Shown here: piece by piece, positions 24,594 through 32,807 of the stretch
Layout: every line of letters starts with the position of its first letter
How positions within the stretch are numbered: the first letter of the stretch is position 1
DNA from: Azospirillum oryzae
Lineage (GTDB): Bacteria; Pseudomonadota; Alphaproteobacteria; Azospirillales; Azospirillaceae
Reading direction: 5' to 3'
DNA length: 64,000 nucleotides
Assembly: GCF_008364795.1 (NCBI RefSeq)
Contig: NZ_VTTM01000001.1
Location: 1 to 64,000 of the forward strand
Made by a program: the position numbers and the translations under genes
Notes under the pieces: generated by a model
What the model was told of the DNA's origin: nothing
Databases searched by the model: none
What the model saw: the letters and a program-made list of their open reading frames with translations, nothing else

Positions 24594-27002
24594 ATGTCAG
24601 ACATTCAACTCACAGCTTCCGTAGATTTCTCGCCTATCGAAAAGCAGGCCGAGAGCGCTGGCGAAAAGATTGGTGCGCAACTCGCCAAGGGCATCACAAA
24701 GAAGATCGACGATGCGACCACCAAGATCGCGAAGTCCCTCTCCGCCATCAAGGCCGCTTCAAACGCACCCGGCGGTTCCAACTCCCGGCCCGGCACTTCC
24801 TCCACCACTCCCACTTCCCCCACTGGCCGTACCGCAGCCGTCGACGCCTACAATCAGCTTGTCGCGCAGGAACGCCGGTACCAAGCCGCCCTCAGTCGCA
24901 CCGATTCCATGATCCAGCGAATCGGCCGGCAAGGCGACGGCAACGCCCAGATGATCGGCCGCGCTCGCTCAGCGCTCGACGCCTACACGACCACGCTTCG
25001 CAACACCGGTACGCGCAGCCTCGAGACCGCCCGCGCTCACGGCACCTTCGCTCGCGAGATGGGCACGCTGAACAGCGAACTCGCGCGAACCAACGGACTC
25101 CTTCCGAACCTGTCGCGCGGCTTCAGCGGAACCATTGGCGCCATCAACGCCCTAGGAGCCTCGTACAGAGGCGCGGGCGCAGGCGTAGGCGTTGCAGTGT
25201 CCGGACTCGCAAACCTCGCCCAGCGCGCTTCTGCGGGCGCTGAGGGGGCTTCCTTTTTGGCCGGTTCCCTTCGCGCCCTAACCTCCACCACCGCGCTGAC
25301 GGTCGCGGGTGTTGCCGCGGTTGCCGCCGGTATCTGGACCGTTGCAAGCGCCACCACCGAAGCACATGACCGCGTGTCGCAGCTCACCCAGCGCTTCACC
25401 GTCCTGGCCGGTTCCGCCGAAGCCGGGCAAACCGCTTTCGCGTCGCTGGTCACCAGTGCCAACCAGATGGGTATCGGGCTCGAGGACGGCGCACAGGCCT
25501 TCAACCGCTTCATCCTCGCCGGCCGCGAGATCGGCATCACGACCAAGGAAGCCACCGGCCTTGCCGACACCTTCCTCAAGCTGGGCCGAATCGGCGGATC
25601 AACCACTTCCGAACTGCAATCCGGTCTGATCCAGTTCGGACAGGCTCTCGCATCAGGCAAGCTACAGGGCGATGAGTTCCGGTCCATGACCGAGAACATG
25701 CCCCTCATCCTCTCCGCCATCGCCAAGGAACTGGGCACCAGCACGGGCGCCCTGAAGACCATGGCGAGCGAGGGCAAGATCACTGCGGACGTGATGACCA
25801 ACGCCCTCACCAACGCCGCGAAGGACGTCGACGCCCAGTTCGCCCAGTTGCCGCGTACCGCTTCCGCCATGGCGACGGAGATCCAGAACGAATGGACGCT
25901 TCTCCTTGCCGACCTGGATACCGTGTTTGGTGGCTCCACCCTGGTCAAGAACGTCTACGGCTTCTTCCGTGACGCCGTGAAGGGCGCCCGCGCCATGGTC
26001 GCGCCGTCGGATGACCAGCGCGCGACCGACCTTGAAGCTGAGATCGCCAAGCGACGGAAAAACATTGAGGACCGGAACAACTCCTTCTGGAAAAGCCCGG
26101 CCTTCGACGCACAGGACCGCCAGTACATGGAACAGGCTGAGCGCGAACTCGCCGGCATCCGAAAGCGCCAAGCCGACGCCGCTCAGAAGGAACGGGAATC
26201 CGACCTCCAAGCCGCCCTACAGCAGGAACTGAACATCCGGCAGAAGGGGCAGCAGACCATTGCCGATGTCCTGACCAAGACGGACCCTGTCGCCAAGGCT
26301 GCGAAGGAACGGGACGACAAGCTCAGCAAGCTCACCGCCGCCCATGTCGCGGGTGTCGATGAGACCCAGTACGCCAAGGCCGTTGCCGCGGTGAACACTG
26401 AGTACGACGAGGCTATCGACCGCATCAACAAGCGTGAGAATGCCCTCTCCCGCGAAGAGCGCACCGCCGAACGCGGGCAGAAGGCCCAGAACCGCCGGCT
26501 TGCCGATCTCGACTTCGAAGCCGCCACCCTCGTCCGTCTTGCCGATGCCAACCTCAAGGGCGCCAACGCCTACGCTGAGGTATCCCGGCAGATCGAGACC
26601 GAGTCGCGTCTCCGCGAGCTGAACCGCCAAGCCAAGGAAGCGGGTATCGACCTCGACCAGCGCGAAGCAAAGGCCAAGCTGGACGCGGCCGACGCGGCTC
26701 AGCGCTACAACGATGCAGCCGCCTTCGCTCGCAATCTCGTTACCGAGACCGCCACGCCGACGGAACGCGCCGCTCAGCGGATGGCCGAACTGCAGCGGAA
26801 CTACGATGAACTTGTCAGGGCCGGTAAGCCGATCCCCAAGGAAATCGAGACCGCCTTTGAGCGCGCCAAGACGGAAGCCCTGTCCGCCAATGACGTGATG
26901 GCGAAAGCGTTCAAGAGCTTCGCGACCAGCGCCGAGCATTTCCCCGCGAACGATGATGCTGAGGCCTTTTTTGATTCTCAGATCAAGGAGGCCCTGCAAT
27001 GA
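24594..27002 (+). CDS. phage tape-measure-domain protein
   Basis: An 802-aa protein. After a helical N-terminus (FSPIEKQAESAGEKIGAQLA) and a Ser/Thr/Pro linker (about 60-80) comes a hydrophobic segment at ~230-246 (LTVAGVAAVAAGIW). The tape-measure domain follows (about 255-430; QAFNRFILAGREIGITTKEA, QALASGKLQGDEFRSM and NMPLILSAIAKELGTS are diagnostic). The C-terminal ~370 residues are charged coiled coil, with no lysozyme or peptidase domain. In siphophages this protein sets tail length and is ejected with DNA. Here no major tail, tube, chaperone or baseplate gene accompanies it. The next gene overlaps by ATGA. Confidence 0.88.
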   Translation: MSDIQLTASVDFSPIEKQAESAGEKIGAQLAKGITKKIDDATTKIAKSLSAIKAASNAPGGSNSRPGTSSTTPTSPTGRTAAVDAYNQLVAQERRYQAALSRTDSMIQRIGRQGDGNAQMIGRARSALDAYTTTLRNTGTRSLETARAHGTFAREMGTLNSELARTNGLLPNLSRGFSGTIGAINALGASYRGAGAGVGVAVSGLANLAQRASAGAEGASFLAGSLRALTSTTALTVAGVAAVAAGIWTVASATTEAHDRVSQLTQRFTVLAGSAEAGQTAFASLVTSANQMGIGLEDGAQAFNRFILAGREIGITTKEATGLADTFLKLGRIGGSTTSELQSGLIQFGQALASGKLQGDEFRSMTENMPLILSAIAKELGTSTGALKTMASEGKITADVMTNALTNAAKDVDAQFAQLPRTASAMATEIQNEWTLLLADLDTVFGGSTLVKNVYGFFRDAVKGARAMVAPSDDQRATDLEAEIAKRRKNIEDRNNSFWKSPAFDAQDRQYMEQAERELAGIRKRQADAAQKERESDLQAALQQELNIRQKGQQTIADVLTKTDPVAKAAKERDDKLSKLTAAHVAGVDETQYAKAVAAVNTEYDEAIDRINKRENALSREERTAERGQKAQNRRLADLDFEAATLVRLADANLKGANAYAEVSRQIETESRLRELNRQAKEAGIDLDQREAKAKLDAADAAQRYNDAAAFARNLVTETATPTERAAQRMAELQRNYDELVRAGKPIPKEIETAFERAKTEALSANDVMAKAFKSFATSAEHFPANDDAEAFFDSQIKEALQ

Positions 27003-27670
27003 GCGTAGCAAACATCTTCTTCATGCCTGACCGTATCCTCTGCCTTTCCGATACTCTGACCTATGAGTACGGAGAGGAAGACCGGCCGGCATATCTCACC
27101 GACCGCAAGACTTACATATTCGGCCGATTCGCTGTCGTCGCGCGGGGTAACGTCCCTGCCTGTCGTGCCGTCAAATCTGCCATGGAAGACTACAGCACCA
27201 TCGACAGCGTGCTCCGCATCGGACACGACGTGCATGAGTTGATTCTCGACCACAAGCGGACCGAAGCCCCCACCATGGCCGTGGAAACGACCATCATGGG
27301 ATGGTCGGATGAGAAGGGCGACTTGGTCGCCTATCGCTGGGAGATGCCCCGCGGCCAAGACCGCGTGACCTTCCGCGAGCTTCCCCGCGGCATGTATCTC
27401 GGCCCCTCCTTCCTGACCTCCTCCCCACCCATGCCCCCGGACATGGATGACGCACGAATGGTCAAGGTCGCCTTGGCCCAGCACGCCACAGCCCAGAAGC
27501 TGGGAGCGAACATGTGCATCGGTGGCGTCATGCACACCACCGAGATCACCGCCGACCGCATCATGCAAAGGATCGTCGGCACCTATCCGGACTATGACAA
27601 CCATGCAGCCGCTTTCGGCTGTCCCAACGCGGAAGAAGTCAGACGCTTTCGTGAGGAAGTAAGCAAGTGA
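26999..27670 (+). CDS. hypothetical protein, possible Ntn-hydrolase/proteasome-like fold
   Basis: A 223-aa protein overlapping the tape-measure stop. The start ANIFFMPDRILCLSDTLTYE, followed by KTYIFGRFAVVARGN and VETTIMGWSDEKGDLVAYRW, has the alternating beta-strand rhythm and the D-T (SDT) element of proteasome-subunit-like Ntn hydrolases. It lacks an obvious N-terminal Thr/Ser/Cys nucleophile after processing. The fold assignment is inference. Tight coupling to the tape-measure gene suggests a joint role. Confidence 0.55.
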   Translation: MSVANIFFMPDRILCLSDTLTYEYGEEDRPAYLTDRKTYIFGRFAVVARGNVPACRAVKSAMEDYSTIDSVLRIGHDVHELILDHKRTEAPTMAVETTIMGWSDEKGDLVAYRWEMPRGQDRVTFRELPRGMYLGPSFLTSSPPMPPDMDDARMVKVALAQHATAQKLGANMCIGGVMHTTEITADRIMQRIVGTYPDYDNHAAAFGCPNAEEVRRFREEVSK

Positions 27671-28101
27671 ACTATGGTAACCGAGCGCCGCGCATGGACT
27701 ACAATGTGCGGTGCTTCCTTGAGGACATGAAGGGCATCTTCGATGATGTAAACATCGACAACGCCGCTCTATTCGCCGACGCCTACGCGATCTTTGAAGC
27801 CGACCCTACGCGCGAAGGTGCCACCAAAGCCGCGGAACTCTACGTCTCGACCTTCGCCGAAGTGCTCGACTACCTGATCTCCAAAACCCGCAGCTTAATC
27901 GCCGAACATCGGCTGAACCGGTCCCAATGCAACAGAATCGGCATTCACAAGAAGATCGAGAGGTTCGAGCGTCAATCCAGACACAATCTCGAACGTCTCC
28001 GCACTGAATTCGTAGATAAGTCCGTAAATGGAACTATGGACCACATGGCAGAAGCGGCCGGCGCATTCTCTAAGATGATGGAAGAAGCCCTCTTCTCCTA
28101 A
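27667..28101 (+). CDS. hypothetical helical protein (144 aa)
   Basis: Starts at GTG 27667, overlapping the previous stop (GTGA), with GAGGA upstream inside the preceding gene. It is all-helical and charged (LYVSTFAEVLDYLISKTRSL, KKIERFERQSRHNLERLRTE). There is no signal peptide or membrane helix. The overlap with both flanking genes' frames suggests one translational unit with the tape-measure gene. Unknown family. Confidence 0.6.
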   Translation: MNYGNRAPRMDYNVRCFLEDMKGIFDDVNIDNAALFADAYAIFEADPTREGATKAAELYVSTFAEVLDYLISKTRSLIAEHRLNRSQCNRIGIHKKIERFERQSRHNLERLRTEFVDKSVNGTMDHMAEAAGAFSKMMEEALFS

Positions 28102-28131
28102 CGCACCCACCTAACACAGAAGAACAAACCT

Positions 28132-28791
28132 ATGAACACCAACAACGGGAAGGCTCCGGAAGCCTTCACCGGCGCCGCAACGCGCCTTCAATTCCTTGGC
28201 TACGTCAACCGCAAGGCCAAGGCTTACGCCACCCATCCGGACTTCCTGCCGCTGGGCAAGCGAAACGCCTTCCTCCGCGATGTAGCGAACACCGGAAAGT
28301 CGATTATCACTCCCCAGCGCTGGGAAAAAATGAAGGACAATCCACAGGCACAGGAACTCCGCGCTAACATCACCCTGGCATGGAGCCGAGATTACTTCCT
28401 AGGCGTGCCCTCAGACCTTATTGAGCGGCGCTATGCAATCCATCTCGAGCGCATGTACTCCATGATCTACGATGCCGACCAGACCGACGTTGACCGTCTC
28501 GACCTCATCACTGCATGCGCAAGCTTTGTAGTTGAGCGCGGTGCCGAACAAGACCCCAACGCCAGCCACAGCGAGAAGGTCAACGCCGAAATTGTGGCTA
28601 CCGAATTCCTGACGGATTTCCTTACCCCTGTTATCTGGGACGCGATCAAGGAGGACGCTGCAGCAAAGAACGAACTGGCACTTCTGGCTTTCGATTCCTG
28701 TCTGATCGAATGGCAGGACCCAGCCGATAAAATGAAATACTATGCTGAGCAATTCCCAACGCTCAGCAAGCACGCAACCTGGGATCATTAA
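28132..28791 (+). CDS. hypothetical protein (219 aa), last gene of the operon
   Basis: A soluble, mainly helical protein. Recognisable features are LQFLGYVNRKAKAYATHPDF near residue 20, RYAIHLERMYSMIYDADQTD near 105, and a C-terminal SCLIEWQDPADKMKYYAEQF. I do not know the family. It is 30 bp behind the 144-aa gene and is directly followed by a strong terminator, so it closes the transcription unit begun at 22858. Confidence 0.62.
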   Translation: MNTNNGKAPEAFTGAATRLQFLGYVNRKAKAYATHPDFLPLGKRNAFLRDVANTGKSIITPQRWEKMKDNPQAQELRANITLAWSRDYFLGVPSDLIERRYAIHLERMYSMIYDADQTDVDRLDLITACASFVVERGAEQDPNASHSEKVNAEIVATEFLTDFLTPVIWDAIKEDAAAKNELALLAFDSCLIEWQDPADKMKYYAEQFPTLSKHATWDH

Positions 28792-28806
28792 GTCAATTTA
28801 GCAGAG

Positions 28807-28833
28807 AGGCGCCCTACTCGGGGCGCCTTTTTT
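28807..28833 (+). terminator. rho-independent terminator of the tape-measure operon
   Basis: AGGCGCC (28807-28813) pairs with GGCGCCT (28822-28828), followed by six T residues. It is fifteen bases after the last stop codon. Confidence 0.85.
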
Positions 28834-28948
28834 GTCACCACATAGCCGTTTGTTTAGCGCACTAAACATCTTCATTTAGCTTCACCTTGCTCTCTATGCT
28901 CCTCCGACACTCAGCGGACCTCGCCACAGCAGGGAGGCAATTGGAGCC

Positions 28949-30007
28949 ATGCCACGGAAGAAACTCGACTTCCCAAATTTCCACATGCGCCCCGCACAGA
29001 ACGGCTACTATCTCATCCGATACAATGAGAACGGCCGGTCCAAGACGAAGTCAACAGGCACGCATGACAAACGCCGCGCTCATATCTTTCTTGACCAGTT
29101 CATAGCAAATTACAAAATGCCCAGCGCTTTGCCGAACGCTCTTATTTCCGATATCATCGGATCTTATTGTCGGTATAGGGGCCTACTCATAGCGCGTCCG
29201 GAAACACTCCCCTATGTTTTCGCCGCTCCGCTTCGTCTCTTGGGCAACCTACACCATGAGCAGCTAACACAAACCATCATCAACGATTACATCATCCGCC
29301 GCGCCGCGGAACCCACACAAGGGCGCTATCCCGCCCGCCACCGCGGCGCCCCGGTCAGCGAAGCAACGATCAGCAAAGAGTTACGGATGGTTCGTGCCGC
29401 GCTGAACTGGGCAACCGCCGAAGGCCTCATCGACCGCCCTCCAAAGTTCCGGGTGGAACTGTCTGCCGGCAAGGCACGGGACACGTGGATCACCAAGGCC
29501 GAAGCCGCACGCCTTGTCGCCGCTTGCTCTCCGCACATAGCGCTCTTTGTCCGTATCGCATTGGCAACCGGGAAGCGCCGCGGTGCCATCCTTGAACTGA
29601 CTTGGGACAGGGTCGACCTTAAACGCCCTGGCCATGAGTTCATCGACTTCGGAGACGACGTAGGCAAGAAGCTACGCGGAACGACCCCCATCGCCGGGCA
29701 TACGCCCCTGATTGACGCTCTCCGCTCCGCTCGAGAATGCGCCGTCACCCCCTATGTCATCGAATGGCGCAGGAAGCCCGTCAGGGACGTCAAGGTAGCC
29801 CTTGCCGCCGCCGGCCGCCGTGCGGGCATCCCCCACATCAGCAGCCACATGCTGAAGCACACCGCCATCTCTTGGATGGTACAGGCGGGAGTGCCCTACC
29901 CCCGCATCGCCAAGTTCACCAATACGTCGATTGAGATGATCGAGCGCGTCTATGGACATCACGCCCCCAACTTCGCGAAGGAGGCAATCGACGCAGTGAA
30001 GTTCTGA
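28949..30007 (+). CDS. tyrosine recombinase (phage-type integrase)
   Basis: A 352-aa integrase. The N-terminal 100 residues are an arm-binding-like region (FHMRPAQNGYYLIRYNENGR), then a SAM-like core-binding domain, then the catalytic domain from ~190. The first Arg lies in TGKRRGAILELTW, and the Tyr nucleophile in IERVYGHHAP. The HxxR box reads HMLKHTAISWM, with Lys in place of the second Arg, a change seen in some active phage integrases. It is one of two integrases in the island, transcribed toward the other, and which att sites it uses is unclear. Confidence 0.9.
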   Translation: MPRKKLDFPNFHMRPAQNGYYLIRYNENGRSKTKSTGTHDKRRAHIFLDQFIANYKMPSALPNALISDIIGSYCRYRGLLIARPETLPYVFAAPLRLLGNLHHEQLTQTIINDYIIRRAAEPTQGRYPARHRGAPVSEATISKELRMVRAALNWATAEGLIDRPPKFRVELSAGKARDTWITKAEAARLVAACSPHIALFVRIALATGKRRGAILELTWDRVDLKRPGHEFIDFGDDVGKKLRGTTPIAGHTPLIDALRSARECAVTPYVIEWRRKPVRDVKVALAAAGRRAGIPHISSHMLKHTAISWMVQAGVPYPRIAKFTNTSIEMIERVYGHHAPNFAKEAIDAVKF

Positions 30008-30023
30008 CATATCGCGTTGTAAC

Positions 30024-31709
30024 TCACGCTGCGCTCGACTTCCGCGTTTTCTCCATCAGTTCCACCAACTCGGACAGAGCGGGAACCGCAAAGTCAACCT
30101 TGTCGAGCCACCGCTTACGATTGGGCACTTCTTGCTTTGAGCCATAGCCGTCATGAACGACGCTCGAACCAGAATGACCCGAGAGAGTGTGCTCCATAGT
30201 CTCTGGCATGTCTGCATTTCGGCAGGCCGTAATAAAAGAGTGGCGAAGAGAATGGAATACCACCTTTTTGTCAGTGATCTTAACCTTTTCGCGTAGAAGC
30301 CGAGCAAATCTCTTTCCATACGCACCCCCAAAATCCCCGCGACTGTCTTGAGACAGAGAATGAAACACCCGGCTGGATTTAGAGGAATGTGCATACGCAA
30401 CAAATCCCATGCGCAGCGCGCAATCATGGATTGGCATCAGACGCCTACTGTTCGCAGTCTTCAGGGACTTCTCTTCAGCATCCTCATCGTCCGAGTCCGA
30501 GAGAACACGAATGTTCATACACCATATGCCATCGACGTTTTGGACATCTGCCTTCTCAAGCTGACATACCTCCTCCCGCCGCGCACCATGCAGAAGCGCA
30601 ACAATTGGAATCCAAAAGTCATCGGAATTCGGTGACAGCACTTCGGAAACTTTAGAAATGAGTGCCTGCAGCTCATCCTTTTTGAAGTCCCTTCTTGCTT
30701 GTTTAACCCGCAACCGCTTCACACGGATACGCTCTCCGACATTATTCTCCACGTATCCATGTTCCCAACCCCATTTTATTATTGTCTTTACCGCAGACAT
30801 GTGCTTGTTCACAGTGGTTGGGCTAATCTTTGGTAAGTTCAGCTCTCGGCCTCTCTCAATAGCAGTCGCCATGTCAGCGCTCCGAATTTCCTTCCGAGTT
30901 GAATTCGGCATGTCGACCAACTTTTCTCTGAACTCGCTGATCTGCAGAGCCGTTATAGAGTCTACGTCCTTGGCACCATAGAGGTCGGTGAACAATTTAC
31001 ATGCATATTTGTATTGGTCGATATGCTGCTGAGGCGCCGCATTTGCCGCACCCCATTTTTCAGCAACTTGAAGCAATGTGAACGACTTCTTTTTTTCAGT
31101 TAGCTTCTCGGGCAGTTCAACACCGAGCGACTCAGGCTCAATCTCGACAGCTCTCAATAGCTCTACGAGTTGCTTAGCATCGGCAATGCACTTGGCTTTC
31201 CATGCCTCAAATTCCTGCACCCGATTGGCCTTCGCGCCTTCTGGCACGGGGATGGCGAGGTCCTTGGCCAGCATGCCGAACCTTTCCACCACACGCTCAA
31301 TCGAACGCGCCTCATTGGGACGGATCCGATAGTCAGATGGATTGCTGAGCAGGAACGCCCCGCCATCCAGCAGTTCCGCCGGCACCTTCAATTCCGGTCC
31401 GAGAACGCTCTCGACCCCATACTTGAATCGGTCACGCTCATTGAACGAGCGTTGCCGTAGCCGCTGCTTCGCCTGCTCGACGGGGGAGGGACCACGCAGC
31501 CGCTCCGCTTGGGCATCGAAGCGCAGGTTTAGCTCAGATGCCTTTGAGAGCGCGACTTTGAGATCGGATGTCCCGAGAGCTTCCTCCCAAAACTCCTTCA
31601 TCTCCGGATGGAGTCGCCTGACATCCGTCGGCCAGCGTCGCTTGTAGTGCAGACGGTTCCCCTTCCAGATGACGTTGGGAATCCCCGTTCCGCTCTTCTT
31701 GCCAGCCAT
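30024..31709 (-). CDS. large tyrosine recombinase with DUF6538-like N-terminus
   Basis: A 561-aa site-specific integrase. The N-terminal PNVIWKGNRLHYKRRWPTDV module followed by HPEMKEFWEEALGTSDLKVA fits DUF6538-type integrases of alphaproteobacterial islands. The catalytic domain (about 345-550) has Arg in LLHGARREEVCQLE, HSLRHSFITACR, LSGHSGSS, and the nucleophile Tyr in VVHDGYGSK. The gene lies 105 bp from the intact tRNA-Leu, exactly where the integrase of a tRNA-targeted island is expected, so it very likely mediated this insertion. ATG 31709 was chosen over in-frame GTG 31721. Confidence 0.92.
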   Translation of the reverse strand: MAGKKSGTGIPNVIWKGNRLHYKRRWPTDVRRLHPEMKEFWEEALGTSDLKVALSKASELNLRFDAQAERLRGPSPVEQAKQRLRQRSFNERDRFKYGVESVLGPELKVPAELLDGGAFLLSNPSDYRIRPNEARSIERVVERFGMLAKDLAIPVPEGAKANRVQEFEAWKAKCIADAKQLVELLRAVEIEPESLGVELPEKLTEKKKSFTLLQVAEKWGAANAAPQQHIDQYKYACKLFTDLYGAKDVDSITALQISEFREKLVDMPNSTRKEIRSADMATAIERGRELNLPKISPTTVNKHMSAVKTIIKWGWEHGYVENNVGERIRVKRLRVKQARRDFKKDELQALISKVSEVLSPNSDDFWIPIVALLHGARREEVCQLEKADVQNVDGIWCMNIRVLSDSDDEDAEEKSLKTANSRRLMPIHDCALRMGFVAYAHSSKSSRVFHSLSQDSRGDFGGAYGKRFARLLREKVKITDKKVVFHSLRHSFITACRNADMPETMEHTLSGHSGSSVVHDGYGSKQEVPNRKRWLDKVDFAVPALSELVELMEKTRKSSAA

Positions 31710-31731
31710 CCACCGCCCCACTGTGTGACGT

Positions 31732-31744
31732 TTTGTGTGATGGT
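31732..31744. promoter_or_regulatory. candidate integrase arm-binding site (right)
   Basis: TTTGTGTGATGGT, identical to 16241-16253, lies between the integrase start and attR. A second TGTGTGA is at about 31722. It overlaps the probable integrase promoter region, so binding may also repress the gene. Confidence 0.6.
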
Positions 31745-31754
31745 TTGTGGCACG

Positions 31755-31785
31755 AAAAAGCCCGCTCGGTCAATGACCTGCGGGC
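31755..31785 (-). terminator. island-borne replacement terminator for tRNA-Leu
   Basis: On the minus strand GCCCGC pairs across a short stem-loop with GCGGGC and ends in TTTTT. It copies the ancestral terminator at 16033-16064 with changes in the loop. The island therefore restores both the tRNA 3' end and its terminator. Confidence 0.8.
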
Positions 31786-31810
31786 CTTTCGTTAGTTCCC
31801 AACTACTTGG

Positions 31811-31835
31811 GAGTGGTGCGGTCGAGAAGACTCGA
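31811..31835. repeat. attR within tRNA-Leu
   Basis: A 25-bp sequence identical to attL (16110-16134), overlapping the tRNA 3' end at 31814. Bases beyond 31835 diverge from the left copy because they are the resident tRNA gene. Confidence 0.88.
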
Positions 31836-31898
31836 ACTTCCACGGGTTGCCCCACAGCGACCTCAACGCTGCGCGTCTACCAATTCCGCCACGACCGC
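31814..31898 (-). tRNA. tRNA-Leu(GAG)
   Basis: An 85-nt class II tRNA with encoded CCA. The acceptor stem is GCGGTCG/CGACCGC. The anticodon stem CAGCG/CGCTG encloses the loop TTGAGGT, giving anticodon GAG, which reads CUC and CUU. The variable arm TGGGGCAACCC... and the T loop GTTCGAGTC are present. It is intact although its 3' end now derives from the island. Confidence 0.96.
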
Positions 31899-31951
31899 AT
31901 CAGGCTGGTAGTCCCCGACGCTCGCTCGCGCGCCTCATCGGGTGGAGCGGG

Positions 31952-31980
31952 TAGATATCAGCTTCCCGATGGCCGATCAA
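31952..31980 (-). promoter_or_regulatory. tRNA-Leu promoter
   Basis: On the minus strand, -35 TTGATC (31975-31980), a 17-bp spacer and -10 TATCTA (31952-31957), about 50 bp before the tRNA. It fits a sigma-70 promoter. Confidence 0.65.
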
Positions 31981-32073
31981 GCGTTACAATCATCGTCTGC
32001 GAAGAAAAATTCGGAACGGCCCTCCGGCCGCTCCGCCCACACCGCAAGCCGACATCGTTAGAGACCAGATCGA

Positions 32074-32805
32074 ATGACCGTCCCGACCAGCCTGACCGCC
32101 AGTCACCCCCAGTCCGACATGCCCGCCCCGCAAGCGATGGAGTGGCGCATCTCCGACGAGCCGGTGCCCTACCCCGACGCCATCGCCGAGATGGAGGCGC
32201 GCGTCGAGGCGATCCGCGCCGGCACCGCGCCGGAGCTGGTCTGGCTGCTGGAGCATCCGCCGCTCTACACCGCCGGCACCAGCGCGCGCGACGAGGATCT
32301 GCTGGAGGCCGACCGCTTCCCCGTCTACCGCAGCGGTCGCGGCGGCCAGTACACCTATCATGGGCCGGGACAGCGCGTGGCCTACGTCATGCTGGACCTG
32401 AAGAAGCGTGGCGCCGACATCCGCGGCTTCGTCCGCGATCTGGAGGAATGGATCATCCGCACGCTCGCCGCCTTCAACATCAAGGGCGAGCGGCGCGAGG
32501 GGCGCGTCGGCATCTGGGTCGACAAGCAGCCCTATGGCGGGCTGAAGGGCCAGGAGGACAAGATCGCCGCCATCGGCGTGCGGGTGCGGCGCTGGGTCAG
32601 CTTCCACGGCATCGCTCTGAACGTGGAGCCGGACCTGTCCCATTTCGGCGGCATCGTCCCCTGCGGCATCGCCGAGCATGGCGTCACCTCCATCGTGGCA
32701 CTGGGCCAGCTGGTGACCATGGAGGACATCGATTCCGCCCTGATCGCCGCATGGCCGGAGGTGTTCGGCGGCCCGATGCGGGGGGAGGCGGACGGCGAGG
32801 GGTAA
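32074..32805 (+). CDS. lipB: lipoyl(octanoyl) transferase LipB
   Basis: A 243-aa enzyme that moves octanoyl groups from octanoyl-ACP to lipoyl domains of dehydrogenases and the glycine cleavage system. The family signatures are [33 protein letters not shown] and GRVGIWVD. Also present are [20 protein letters not shown] and the catalytic Cys in [13 protein letters not shown], with Lys in the KIAAIGV region. An N-terminal ~18-residue extension is present; an inner ATG at 32119 is an alternative start. It sits just outside the island. LipA is not in this window. Confidence 0.95.
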   Translation: MTVPTSLTASHPQSDMPAPQAMEWRISDEPVPYPDAIAEMEARVEAIRAGTAPELVWLLEHPPLYTAGTSARDEDLLEADRFPVYRSGRGGQYTYHGPGQRVAYVMLDLKKRGADIRGFVRDLEEWIIRTLAAFNIKGERREGRVGIWVDKQPYGGLKGQEDKIAAIGVRVRRWVSFHGIALNVEPDLSHFGGIVPCGIAEHGVTSIVALGQLVTMEDIDSALIAAWPEVFGGPMRGEADGEG

Positions 32806-32807
32806 GG

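Larger units (their letters stand above)
16110..31835. mobile_element. 15.7-kb integrative island in tRNA-Leu(GAG)
   Basis: The element is bounded by a 25-bp perfect direct repeat (16110-16134 and 31811-31835) that contains the last ~22 bases of tRNA-Leu(GAG). Similarity is weaker over about 100 bp and includes the tRNA terminator. Base composition inside is clearly less GC-rich than in the flanking genes. Contents are two tyrosine recombinases, a serine resolvase, small DNA-binding proteins, an HNH protein, a 458-aa unknown and an operon around a tape-measure-domain protein. No capsid, portal, terminase or replication initiator is visible. It may be a phage satellite, a decayed prophage or another integrative element. 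Confidence 0.88.

Noticed and set aside
24605..28788. Several minus-strand frames across the tape-measure operon
   Set aside because: They are shadows of the plus-strand genes, which have overlapping stops and starts and ribosome sites in order.
16110..31835. CRISPR array in the island
   Set aside because: The repeats seen (CAAAGC, GGAGTC) are only 6-7 bp with short irregular or 22-bp spacing. There are no 25-40-bp repeats with unique spacers and no cas genes.
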